Assembly (NCBI GenBank): GCA_016212845.1
Contig: JACRDR010000086.1
Location: forward strand, 1 to 5,038
Direction of reading: 5' to 3'
DNA length: 5,038 nucleotides
From: Elusimicrobiota bacterium
GTDB lineage: Bacteria > Elusimicrobiota > Elusimicrobia > UBA1565 > JACRDR01
The notes beneath the pieces are model-generated. The model was not told the origin of the DNA, ran no database searches, and saw only the letters and a program-made list of their open reading frames with translations. A program made the translations under genes and the position numbers. Below are positions 1-5,038 of the stretch, piece after piece; positions within the stretch are counted from its first letter, which is position 1; the number at the start of each line of letters is the position of its first letter.

Positions 1-182
1 AAGCGATGCGGCGGCTAGAGCCCGGCGAGACGCTCGGTCCGCTCATGCCCGCCGCCGACGCCCTGGACCGGATGGCGAAAGGCGGCGCGAGCCATCTTCC
101 GGTCATCGACGAAGGCCGCCTGCGCGGCATGCTCACGCGTTCCAAAATCCTACACGCCCTGGAAACCCGGCGCCTGATGTAG
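1..182 (+). CDS. CBS-domain protein, C-terminal end (partial; possibly a site-2-type M50 metalloprotease tail)
   Basis: The reading frame is open from base 3 and ends at TAG 180-182, giving 59 visible residues; the rest lies upstream of the window. The segment reads like the second half of a CBS domain: a helix with ALDRMAKGGASHLPVID, then GRLRGMLTRSKILHALETR. The 'LPV-D-GRL-G-ltR--il--L' pattern is the usual beta-beta-helix end of CBS modules, which bind adenosyl ligands and regulate an attached enzyme or transporter. Membrane zinc proteases of the M50/site-2 type often end in paired CBS domains with very similar wording and stop soon after the last helix, as here, so that is my favoured parent. 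A CBS-only protein or a CBS-bearing transporter remains possible because no catalytic part is visible. The downstream DoxX gene starts 28 bases after the stop, which suggests a shared transcript. Confidence 0.75.
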   Translation, partial: AMRRLEPGETLGPLMPAADALDRMAKGGASHLPVIDEGRLRGMLTRSKILHALETRRLM

Positions 183-197
183 GGTTGCTACTCTATT

Positions 198-205
198 AGA
201 GGAGG
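198..205 (+). promoter_or_regulatory. Strong ribosome binding site for the DoxX gene
   Basis: AGAGGAGG lies five bases before ATG 211. It is the best Shine-Dalgarno match in the window and fixes the start of the DoxX gene. Only 15 bases separate it from the upstream stop codon, so there is little room for a separate promoter. Confidence 0.8.
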
Positions 206-210
206 CGAAC

Positions 211-657
211 ATGAACTTGACGCTCTTGACCGGCCGCGTGCTCTACTGCGCGATTTTCGTATTTTCGGGGCTTAAGCACTTTTCGCCCCAGACCATCGAC
301 TACGCGGCCGGACACGGAGTTCCGATGCCCCAGCTGCTCGTGCCGCTCAGCGGACTGCTCGCGCTCGCGGGAGGGCTCATGCTGATGTTCGGCTGGCGCG
401 CCCGCGCCGGCGCGTGGCTGCTGCTGCTATTCTTGCTGCCCGTGACCTTCACGATGCACGACTTCTGGAACGTCGCCGACCCCATCCAGGCGATGCAGCA
501 GCAGGGCCACTTCTTCAAGAACCTATCGCTGATCGGCGGCGCGACCGCTTGGGCGTTCTTCGGCGCGGGACCCTACAGCCTCGACAGCCGCCGCGTCCGC
601 CGCCTCTTCGACCGGCGCCCGCTGGTCGAGCGCCGCCGGCAGCCCGTCCTTCACTGA
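211..657 (+). CDS. DoxX family integral membrane protein
   Basis: This 148-residue protein has four predicted membrane helices at about residues 4-22, 41-61, 66-82 and 103-121, the size and topology of the DoxX family. Typical family features are visible: an Arg and an 'FSGLKHF' segment ending helix 1, 'GVPMP' before helix 2, a Gly-rich helix 2 ending in FGWRARAGA, 'MHDFW' after helix 3, and 'FFKNLSLIGG' opening helix 4. The C-terminus is an Arg-rich cytoplasmic tail after SLD (residues 123-125). DoxX proteins sit in the inner membrane. Some are linked to thiosulfate:quinone oxidoreduction or to redox and oxidative-stress complexes, but most, including this one, have no assigned reaction. The ATG is set by the AGAGGAGG ribosome binding site five bases upstream. 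The gene follows the CBS-domain gene closely and is probably co-transcribed with it. Its tail runs directly into the hairpin-rich region. Confidence 0.9.
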   Translation: MNLTLLTGRVLYCAIFVFSGLKHFSPQTIDYAAGHGVPMPQLLVPLSGLLALAGGLMLMFGWRARAGAWLLLLFLLPVTFTMHDFWNVADPIQAMQQQGHFFKNLSLIGGATAWAFFGAGPYSLDSRRVRRLFDRRPLVERRRQPVLH

Positions 658-667
658 GCGCAAAGAG

Positions 668-694
668 AATCGGCCCGGCGTCCAGGTGCCGATT
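668..694 (+). repeat. Inverted repeat / hairpin just after the DoxX gene
   Basis: AATCGGC at 668-674 is perfectly complementary to GCCGATT at 688-694, a 7-bp stem with a 13-base loop, ten bases after the DoxX stop. No run of T follows, so it is not a canonical intrinsic terminator. It could still end or stabilise the DoxX transcript, or be the first stem of the structured leader that follows. Confidence 0.45.
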
Positions 695-705
695 GGCCTC
701 CTAGG

Positions 706-736
706 CCTGGGACCGCAGTGCCTAGGCGGTCCCGGG
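706..736 (+). repeat. Strong 11-bp inverted repeat with 9-base loop
   Basis: The arms CCTGGGACCGC (706-716) and GCGGTCCCGGG (726-736) pair along their whole length with a single G-T wobble (708 with 734) around the loop AGTGCCTAG. The right arm overlaps a perfect 12-base palindrome at 728-739. The following bases, ACCTACTGCC, contain no T tract, which argues against a factor-independent terminator. A transcript hairpin or a dimeric protein-binding site are both possible. Confidence 0.55.
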
Positions 737-782
737 ACCTACTGCCCTGGGGATGGGCGGCGTCGCGAGCTACCCTCTAGGC

Positions 783-872
783 ATGAACACGAACCTCTTC
801 GGGACCCCGGTGAAGTTCAAGTGGCTCGGTCTGCGCCGCAAGTCCAGCCGCCCGTTCCGGCGCCAGGCTTAA
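783..872 (+). CDS. Possible 29-residue basic small protein
   Basis: ATG 783 to TAA 870-872 encodes 29 residues, beginning MNTNLFGTPVKFKWLGLRRK and ending in an Arg-rich tail. It has five Arg, three Lys and no acidic residue, so a net charge near +8. Of the 28 codons after ATG, 26 end in G or C, the same strong bias as the large genes, and Phe, Asn and Leu use only the locally preferred codons. These points favour a real gene. Against it, there is no good Shine-Dalgarno sequence: only TAGG, one base before the ATG and inside the CTAGGC element. No family is recognised. A basic amphipathic peptide could bind RNA, ribosomes or membranes, or be a leader peptide, but nothing here decides. It lies downstream of the hairpin cluster and 110 bases before the next gene. 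Confidence 0.4.
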   Translation: MNTNLFGTPVKFKWLGLRRKSSRPFRRQA

Positions 873-898
873 GGCCGCTTCAAGGCCGGCCGACGCAA

Positions 899-927
899 TT
901 GAATTAAGCAGTAAATACCTGCAGAAT
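899..927 (+). promoter_or_regulatory. Weak sigma-70-like promoter candidate for the hydrolase cluster
   Basis: The only A+T-rich patch in the 658-982 spacer is at about 893-930. TTGAAT (899-904) matches four of six bases of a -35 box. CAGAAT (922-927) matches four of six of a -10 box, with 17 bases between. Transcription would start about 45-50 bases before ATG 983. The match is poor, and the same patch holds other A+T-rich words such as TAAATA (912-917). I put it forward because a cluster promoter is expected here and this is the best candidate. Confidence 0.25.
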
Positions 928-982
928 CATCCTTCCCCCGACTTTCCTACGGTCTCTCCCGAAGTTCCGGTATCCTCCCGGT

Positions 983-1993
983 ATGGACCTTCGATACGCC
1001 GTCGCGGCCGCCGCCTCCCTGCTTTGGGCCCTGCCCGCCTCCGCGGAGACCGACGGCCTGCGAGACGCCCCGGCGCCCGTCCACCGAGCCCGCTTCACCG
1101 CCCGCATCTCCCGTCCTTCCTGGACCGGCCTCCGCCTCGCGCCGAAGACCGCGGCGCCCGCGACCGCCCCGACTTCCCTGGAGACTCCCGCCGGCGCCCT
1201 GATAGGCCAGTCGCTCGGCTGGACGCACGCGGTGGAAGCGGGCGACGGCATCGCCGGCGGTTCCGGCGCTCCGGTTTTCGACGGCATGCGGATCGCGGGC
1301 TCCGCGATCGAAGCGCCTTCCGGCGCCGCGCCGGCCGCGGGCGCGCCGAGCGTCTCGCATGGAGCGACCGGCGGCGGCTTCGCGGCGCCCCGGGCGCCGT
1401 CGGCCCCTATCCCGCTTCCAGCTGCGTCTCAGCCCGCGGAGCCCGGCCGCTCGCCCGTCGCGACCGGCTCGCTGCTCGACAACGAATTCGACTTCGCCCG
1501 CGCTCAAGCCAAGGCCGCGGACTTTCCCGGCTGGCGGAACGGCGACCGGTATTCGGCGTGTGGGCTCATCGCCGCCGAGGCGCTGCAGCGGGCCGTCGAG
1601 CGGAATCCCGAGCTCGACCGCATCGACGAGGTCCGCGAGATCGCCGTCGACCGCCGGCTGTGGGACGCGAACGTCGGGATGCACGGGCTCGGCGCGGAGC
1701 ACGCGCTCGTCGGACTCGTCGGCGTCGACGCGGCCAAGGTATCGCTTTGGATGAACTCGCGGGCCGACTTTTCCGAGCTGAACGACACGATCTTTCACGC
1801 GCTCGAGGAAGGCAAGCCGGTGATCGTCTCGACTACGCGCCACTACTTCTTCATCCAAGGCTGGTCCGACGGAAAGTTTTTCGTCGGACACACCGGCGAG
1901 ATCATGAGCGCCTACGGCGGCAAGCCGTACATGACCCTCTCCTCCATCGCGTCGGCGGGCGCGGCGATCACCGGAATCCTCATCCCGAACTGA
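983..1993 (+). CDS. Exported C39-like cysteine peptidase-fold protein with Ala/Pro-rich leader
   Basis: This 336-residue protein starts with a clear Sec signal peptide (residues 1-21, ending in PASA, cleavage before Glu22). Residues 22 to about 160 are rich in Ala, Pro, Gly and Ser and look unstructured. The C-terminal part (about 165-336) has the layout of C39-like papain-fold domains: YSACGLIAAEAL with Cys193 opening a helix, a middle 'GMHGLGAEHALVGLVGV' segment, 'ALEEGKPVIVSTTRHYFF' with His287, then 'GKFFVGHTGE'. Cys193 is the only cysteine in the protein, which supports it as nucleophile. The third residue, usually Asp or Asn after the strand following the His, seems to be His303 here, so activity is not certain. 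The likely role is hydrolysis of a peptide or cell-wall cross-bridge outside the cytoplasm; the substrate is unknown. The start rests on the signal peptide, as only a pyrimidine-rich leader and no Shine-Dalgarno sequence precedes it. The muramidase gene follows after about 30 bases, suggesting an operon. Confidence 0.7.
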   Translation: MDLRYAVAAAASLLWALPASAETDGLRDAPAPVHRARFTARISRPSWTGLRLAPKTAAPATAPTSLETPAGALIGQSLGWTHAVEAGDGIAGGSGAPVFDGMRIAGSAIEAPSGAAPAAGAPSVSHGATGGGFAAPRAPSAPIPLPAASQPAEPGRSPVATGSLLDNEFDFARAQAKAADFPGWRNGDRYSACGLIAAEALQRAVERNPELDRIDEVREIAVDRRLWDANVGMHGLGAEHALVGLVGVDAAKVSLWMNSRADFSELNDTIFHALEEGKPVIVSTTRHYFFIQGWSDGKFFVGHTGEIMSAYGGKPYMTLSSIASAGAAITGILIPN

Positions 1994-2026
1994 AATTAAG
2001 GCGAGCCGGCGGACGTAACAGGAGTG

Positions 2027-2779
2027 ATGACCAGTCTCGCCCGCCTCGCAGGATTTTCCGCCGTCGCCGCCGGCTGGCTCGTGCACGCGGGCTGGGTTCG
2101 CCTTCAGTATCCGGACCCGGAGCGCTACCCGGTCCAAGGCGTCGACGTCTCGCACCATCAGGGCGCGATCGATTGGACGGCGGTCGCCGGCCGAGGCCTC
2201 GCGTTCGCGTACGTGAAGGCGTCCGAGGGCGGCGACTTGGGCGACCCCGCGTTCGAGCGCAACTGGCGCGGCGCGCAGGAGGCGGGACTGGCCGCCGGCG
2301 CGTACCACTACTACTCGTTTTGCAAGCCCGGCGCGGAGCAGGCGGCGAACTTCATCCGCGTGCTCTCACGCGTGCGCGGCCCCATGCTGCCGCCGGCGGT
2401 CGATCTCGAGTTCACGGGCAACTGCGGCGACCGGCCGCCCCCCGAGGACCTCGCGCGCGAGCTGAAGGCCTTCTCGGGGCGGGTCGAGCGCGCCCTCGGC
2501 GCGAAGCCGGTCTTCTACGTCACCGGCGGCTTCTGGGAACGATACCGGGCGTCGATCCCTCCCGGCGGAGAGCTCTGGGTGCGCAGCGTCGTCTTGCGGC
2601 CCGAGCGGGGCTTCCCGGTCGAATGGCGCTTCTGGCAGTTCGCTTCCCGCGCGCGCGTGCCCGGCGTCAAAGGGCCGGTCGATCTCGACGTCTTCTGCGG
2701 CTCGGAGGAGGACTGGCGCCATTACCTCCGCGACCGCGTCATGCTCACCCCCGACGAGCCTCCCGGCGTAGGAATCTAG
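2027..2779 (+). CDS. GH25 family lysozyme (N-acetylmuramidase), exported or membrane-anchored
   Basis: This 250-residue protein belongs to glycoside hydrolase family 25, which cuts the beta-1,4 bond between N-acetylmuramic acid and N-acetylglucosamine in peptidoglycan. A hydrophobic segment (about residues 4-25) acts as signal peptide or anchor. The catalytic domain spans about residues 35-240. Its motifs are GVDVSHHQGAIDW (Asp40), FAYVKASEGGD, AGLAAGAYHYYSF, PAVDLEF (Asp126 and Glu128, the expected catalytic acid pair), WRFWQF and GPVDLDVFCG (Asp219). All key residues are present and the length is normal for a single-domain member with no cell-wall binding repeats. Three cysteines occur, in SFCKPG, TGNCGD and DVFCGS. 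The start could be ATG 2027 or the in-frame GTG 2024, which adds one residue. AGGAG at 2020-2024 lies very close to both, so the exact start is unsettled. It follows the C39-like gene by about 30 bases and is probably co-transcribed with it. Confidence 0.92.
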   Translation: MTSLARLAGFSAVAAGWLVHAGWVRLQYPDPERYPVQGVDVSHHQGAIDWTAVAGRGLAFAYVKASEGGDLGDPAFERNWRGAQEAGLAAGAYHYYSFCKPGAEQAANFIRVLSRVRGPMLPPAVDLEFTGNCGDRPPPEDLARELKAFSGRVERALGAKPVFYVTGGFWERYRASIPPGGELWVRSVVLRPERGFPVEWRFWQFASRARVPGVKGPVDLDVFCGSEEDWRHYLRDRVMLTPDEPPGVGI

Positions 2780-2816
2780 GCCCTCGGTCCCCTTTCCGGA
2801 TAGGGACAACGGCCCC

Positions 2817-2842
2817 GCGTGGGTGCCCTCATGGGCTCACGC
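2817..2842 (+). repeat. Hairpin between the muramidase and C11 peptidase genes
   Basis: GCGTGG (2817-2822) pairs with TCACGC (2837-2842), and after a two-base bulge GCCC (2825-2828) pairs with GGGC (2833-2836) around a TCAT tetraloop: ten pairs, one of them G-T. No T tract follows. A weaker inverted pair, GTCCC 2787-2791 with GGGAC 2803-2807, lies just upstream. The structure sits 24 bases before the chosen peptidase start and may tune expression, or slow decay of the message. It also makes the GTG at 2819, which lies inside the stem, an unlikely start. Confidence 0.45.
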
Positions 2843-2857
2843 CCGGAGGGGGCGTTC

Positions 2858-2862
2858 GGGAG
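2858..2862 (+). promoter_or_regulatory. Ribosome binding site for the C11 peptidase gene
   Basis: GGGAG ends four bases before ATG 2867 and 13 bases before the next in-frame ATG at 2876. Its spacing favours 2867, which also places an Arg before the hydrophobic core of the signal peptide. Confidence 0.5.
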
Positions 2863-2866
2863 TACG

Positions 2867-4465
2867 ATGCGGGCCATGATTTCCACCCTGCTTCCGTTCG
2901 CCTTGGCCGCGACCACCCTCTTCGCCCAGACCGTCCGCACGAGCGTGCCGACCGTCGCGCCAGCCGGCGTGGGCGTGGCTCCGGTGATGACGCAAACGGG
3001 CGGAGCCGCCCTTCTCAATACCCCTTCCATCGGCCTCGGCGCGAGCCTTCTGTCTCCCGTCGTCAACGTCGGCCGGACGCTCCCCGTCCGCGGCGAAGGG
3101 CCGGCCGCCGGCGGCGGAACGGCGCGGAGCCTCGGCTCGACCGCGAAGGGCGAGGGCGTCGCCGCGGCGCTTCAGGGCGGCTCGGCGGCGACCAGCCTCG
3201 CGGCCGCGGTGCAGGCGCTCCAGCAGCCCGGCGGCGGCCAGACGAACCGTTCTCAAGCCACCGGCTCGAAGGATCAGGGCGCCGGCCAGGGCAAGGACGC
3301 CGCGACCGAGTCGCTCTTCGACGGCACCGCGCCCAAGGCCGAGCCGAAGGAGTGGACCTTCATGGTCTTCCTCAACGGCCACAACAACCTCGACCGCTTC
3401 GGCACGCTGAACATGAAGCAGATGGAGCAGGTCGGCTCCAACGACCGCGTGAACATCGTGGTGCAGTGGGCCTCGCTCGGCAAGCCGACCAAGCGCATGC
3501 TCATCAAGCGCTCCGAGTCCGGCGAAGTGAGCTCGCCCGTCATCGAGAGCTTGCCCGCCGTCGACATGGGCGACGCCAACCAGCTTTACGAGTTCATCAA
3601 GTGGACGACGGAAAAGTTCCCGGCGCAGCGCTACATGGTCGACATCTGGGACCACGGAAGCGGCTGGCACATTCGCCGGACCGGCGCGAATCGCAGCGTC
3701 TCGCCGATGGACGTCTCCTGGGACGACCAGACCGGCAACCACATCACCACCGAGCAGGTCGGCCAGGTGATGGCGAAGGTGAAGGCGCTCATCGGCCGCC
3801 CCATCGACGTGCTCGGCTTCGACGCGTGCCTCATGGCGATGGCCGAAGTGGTCGCCGAGGTGAAGGATTCGGTCCGCTATTTCGCGGGCTCCGAGGAGCT
3901 CGAGCCCGGCGCCGGCTGGATCTACGACAAGGCGCTCAAGCAGTGGCTCGCCGCCGGCCCCACCGACGACGGCGCGGCGCTCGTGAAAGCGCTCACCGAC
4001 ACGTTCGTGAAGGCGTACGGCAGCGCGGTCACGTTCTCCGGACTCGACCTCGCCAAATGGGACGCCTTCGTCGCCGCGGCCAAGAACCTCGCCGCCGAGA
4101 TCGCCGGCCTCGACAAGAACGGCATCGACGCGGTGCGGAAGGCCGCGCGCGGCACCGAGCGCTACGGTTTCCCCGACTACGGCGACTACCTCCACTTCGT
4201 GCAGCTGCTCGGCAAAGGCGCGCGCGTCGTCTCGGCGCCCGTGCTCGACGCCGCCGCGCGCACGCTGCAGGAGCTCGTCATCGCGCACGGCTCGAGCAAG
4301 GACCGGCCGAACTCCAACGGCCTCTCCGTCTGGCTCCCGGGCGACGCGGGACTGTGGCGCACGCACGGCAAGCGCTACCTCGAGCTGGCCTGGAACAAGC
4401 TCACCGGGTGGGGCGAAGCCGCCAAGCGCGTCTCCGGCGCGGCCTTCAGCGTCCGCAAGCGCTAG
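2867..4465 (+). CDS. Secreted clostripain-like cysteine peptidase (family C11)
   Basis: From ATG 2867 the protein is 532 residues long. Residues 1-20 are a signal peptide (hydrophobic core ISTLLPFALAATTLFA, cleavage before Gln21). Residues 21 to about 160 are low-complexity, rich in Ala, Gly, Ser, Thr and Pro. The C11 domain runs from EWTFMVFLNGHNNLDRFG (residue 162) nearly to the end. It contains VNIVVQWAS, 'YMVDIWDHGSGW' with catalytic His263, 'VLGFDACLMAMAEV' with catalytic Cys321, 'GSEELEPGAGWIYD' (substrate-pocket region) and a C-terminal GLSVWLP segment typical of the family. Cys321 is the only cysteine. C11 enzymes cleave after Arg or Lys and many mature by self-cleavage; whether this one does is not visible. 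The start is supported by GGGAG and the signal peptide; an upstream GTG at 2819 falls in a hairpin and would bury the signal peptide. The gene follows the muramidase gene by 87 bases, and its stop is four bases from that of the opposing cyclase gene. Confidence 0.9.
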   Translation: MRAMISTLLPFALAATTLFAQTVRTSVPTVAPAGVGVAPVMTQTGGAALLNTPSIGLGASLLSPVVNVGRTLPVRGEGPAAGGGTARSLGSTAKGEGVAAALQGGSAATSLAAAVQALQQPGGGQTNRSQATGSKDQGAGQGKDAATESLFDGTAPKAEPKEWTFMVFLNGHNNLDRFGTLNMKQMEQVGSNDRVNIVVQWASLGKPTKRMLIKRSESGEVSSPVIESLPAVDMGDANQLYEFIKWTTEKFPAQRYMVDIWDHGSGWHIRRTGANRSVSPMDVSWDDQTGNHITTEQVGQVMAKVKALIGRPIDVLGFDACLMAMAEVVAEVKDSVRYFAGSEELEPGAGWIYDKALKQWLAAGPTDDGAALVKALTDTFVKAYGSAVTFSGLDLAKWDAFVAAAKNLAAEIAGLDKNGIDAVRKAARGTERYGFPDYGDYLHFVQLLGKGARVVSAPVLDAAARTLQELVIAHGSSKDRPNSNGLSVWLPGDAGLWRTHGKRYLELAWNKLTGWGEAAKRVSGAAFSVRKR

Positions 4466-4469
4466 AAGC

Positions 4470-5038
4470 CTACTTCTCCGTCAGGGCGTGCGAGCCGTCC
4501 CAGCCGTCCGGGGGCGGCGACTCGCGATGCTCCGCGATCCTCTCGAGCAGGAGCTTGGACGGCCCGTCCTCCGGGAACCTCTTAAAAACGCGCTCGGCCG
4601 CGTCCCACTCGCGCCGGCGGTAGGCCGCGACGCCGGAGGCGAACTCGTCTCGCATCGCGAGCAGCGCCGGCTCGGTCTCGCCCTTGAGCCCGAGGAGCTC
4701 GTAGAGCGTGATCGGCTCGTTCTTGCCCTTCACCTTCACGCGGTCGAGCTCGCGCGTCTCGATGGCGGGACGCGCGAGGGCCTCGGTCGCGCCCGAGAGC
4801 AGGATGTAGGTGCCGTAGTACTTGTTCACGCCTTCCAGCCGGGAGGCGAGGTTCACCGGATCGCCGATCGCGGTGTAGTTGAAGCGCCGCGGCGAGCCCA
4901 TGTTGCCGACCGAGCTCGGGCCGGTGTTGAGCCCGATGCGGACGGCGACGGGCGGCAGGCCTTCGCGCGAGAACTCCTCGCGCAGCGTCTTGAGGCGCTT
5001 CTGATTGAGCAGGGCCGCGCGGCACGCGCGCACCGCGT
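4470..5038 (-). CDS. Class III adenylate/guanylate cyclase, C-terminal part (partial)
   Basis: The minus-strand frame is open at the right window edge and ends at the stop complementary to 4470-4472, giving 188 visible residues; the GTG at 5033-5031 is an internal Val. The second half of the catalytic domain is clear: VAVRIGLNTGPSSVGNMGS, RFNYTAIGDPVNLASRLEG with the transition-state Asn and Arg of the N-x-x-x-R pattern, then YYGTYILLS and VKVKGKNEPITLYELLG. Thr in NYTAIGD takes the place of the substrate-selecting Asp of class IIIa enzymes, so this looks like class IIIb and probably makes cAMP. The metal-binding aspartates and any sensor domain lie outside the window; CHASE2 or membrane sensor domains are common partners. 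After the cyclase, about 65 residues form a TPR-like helical tail (FASGVAAYRRREWDAAERVF) ending PPPDGWDGSHALTEK, seen on many such cyclases. It is convergent with the C11 peptidase gene and belongs to another transcription unit. Confidence 0.9.
   Translation of the reverse strand, partial: AVRACRAALLNQKRLKTLREEFSREGLPPVAVRIGLNTGPSSVGNMGSPRRFNYTAIGDPVNLASRLEGVNKYYGTYILLSGATEALARPAIETRELDRVKVKGKNEPITLYELLGLKGETEPALLAMRDEFASGVAAYRRREWDAAERVFKRFPEDGPSKLLLERIAEHRESPPPDGWDGSHALTEK

Larger units (their letters stand above)
668..782 (+). promoter_or_regulatory. Hairpin-dense intergenic region, possible structured leader RNA
   Basis: This stretch carries several consecutive inverted repeats in about 90 bases: 668-674 with 688-694, GGCC 695-698 with 704-707, an 11-bp stem 706-716 with 726-736, the self-complementary dodecamer GGTCCCGGGACC at 728-739, and GCCC 744-747 with GGGC 755-758. 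The hexamer CTAGGC occurs at 701-706, 722-727 and 777-782, the last directly before ATG 783. Its complement GCCTAG at 720-725 can pair with the first or the third copy. I do not recognise a known riboswitch or Rfam class. Such density is more than I expect even in G+C-rich spacer, but no folding or covariation was computed. It may be a cis-acting leader, a small RNA or an operator region. The strand is assumed from the neighbouring genes. Confidence 0.35.

Noticed and set aside
700..736. An H-type pseudoknot formed by 701-706/720-725 together with 707-716/726-735
   Set aside because: The pairings cross but leave no connecting loop bases over either stem, so simultaneous formation is sterically unlikely. 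They are better treated as competing states.
873..898. GGCC-rich inverted repeats after the small ORF as an intrinsic terminator
   Set aside because: The stems are only four bases long, partly self-palindromic, and no T run follows.
686..907. A 73-codon plus-strand frame from GTG 686 through the hairpin region
   Set aside because: It starts inside a stem, has no ribosome binding site, and runs through the inverted repeats. The shorter 783-872 frame shows better codon bias.
967..984. Tandem CCGGTAT copies (967-973 and 978-984) around the start of the C39-like gene
   Set aside because: Two 7-base copies in pyrimidine-rich G+C-rich sequence are within chance and show no regulatory logic.
947..2308. 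A 453-codon antisense open frame opposite the C39-like and GH25 genes
   Set aside because: Composition is Arg/Gly/Val-rich with no motif, and it is fully explained as the antisense of two well-supported genes in G+C-rich DNA.
2819..2866. An upstream GTG start extending the C11 peptidase by 16 residues
   Set aside because: The GTG lies within a hairpin stem, has no ribosome binding site, and would put an extra segment before a normal signal peptide; ATG 2867 has GGGAG at good spacing.
2837..4366. A 509-codon antisense open frame opposite the C11 peptidase gene
   Set aside because: No domain, His/Arg/Ala-rich low-complexity translation, and it mirrors a gene whose catalytic motifs are all intact.
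1024..4623. A 1199-codon plus-strand open frame running across all three hydrolase genes
   Set aside because: Its translation is Arg/Ala/Pro/Gly-rich with no recognisable domain. It is a shifted frame kept open by high G+C, while the true frames contain full sets of family motifs.

Overview
The window is a high-G+C bacterial chromosomal segment with tightly packed genes, strong G/C preference at third codon positions, and long meaningless ORFs in the antisense and shifted frames. No rRNA, tRNA, CRISPR array, insertion sequence or phage gene is visible. The organism cannot be named from this sequence. Secreted enzymes with a signal peptide and a long Ala/Gly/Pro/Ser-rich leader, next to a clostripain-family peptidase and a class III cyclase, resemble gene content I associate with G+C-rich Elusimicrobiota or deltaproteobacterial-type environmental genomes. 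That is a weak inference.

Layout, left to right. (1) Bases 1-182 hold the end of a CBS-domain protein, possibly the tail of a membrane site-2-type protease. (2) Bases 211-657 encode a four-helix DoxX-family membrane protein, probably in the same transcript. (3) Bases 658-982 have no gene of ordinary size. They contain a dense cluster of inverted repeats (668-758), a possible 29-residue basic peptide ORF (783-872) and an A+T-richer patch with weak promoter-like boxes (about 893-930). (4) Three plus-strand genes for exported hydrolases follow: a C39-like cysteine peptidase-fold protein (983-1993), a GH25 muramidase (2027-2779) and a clostripain-like C11 peptidase (2867-4465). (5) On the minus strand, converging with only four bases between stop codons, is the C-terminal part of a class III adenylate/guanylate cyclase (4470 to the window edge).

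The three central genes look like a co-oriented module acting outside the cytoplasm: one enzyme cuts the glycan strand of peptidoglycan and two are predicted thiol hydrolases. The two thiol enzymes share a plan: signal peptide, about 140 residues of low-complexity leader, then the catalytic domain with the only cysteine of the whole protein. They could serve cell-wall remodelling, scavenging or attack on other bacteria; the sequence does not decide. The most unusual non-coding signal is the structured leader at 668-782, in which one hexamer can pair either with an upstream copy or with the bases directly before the small ORF's start codon.
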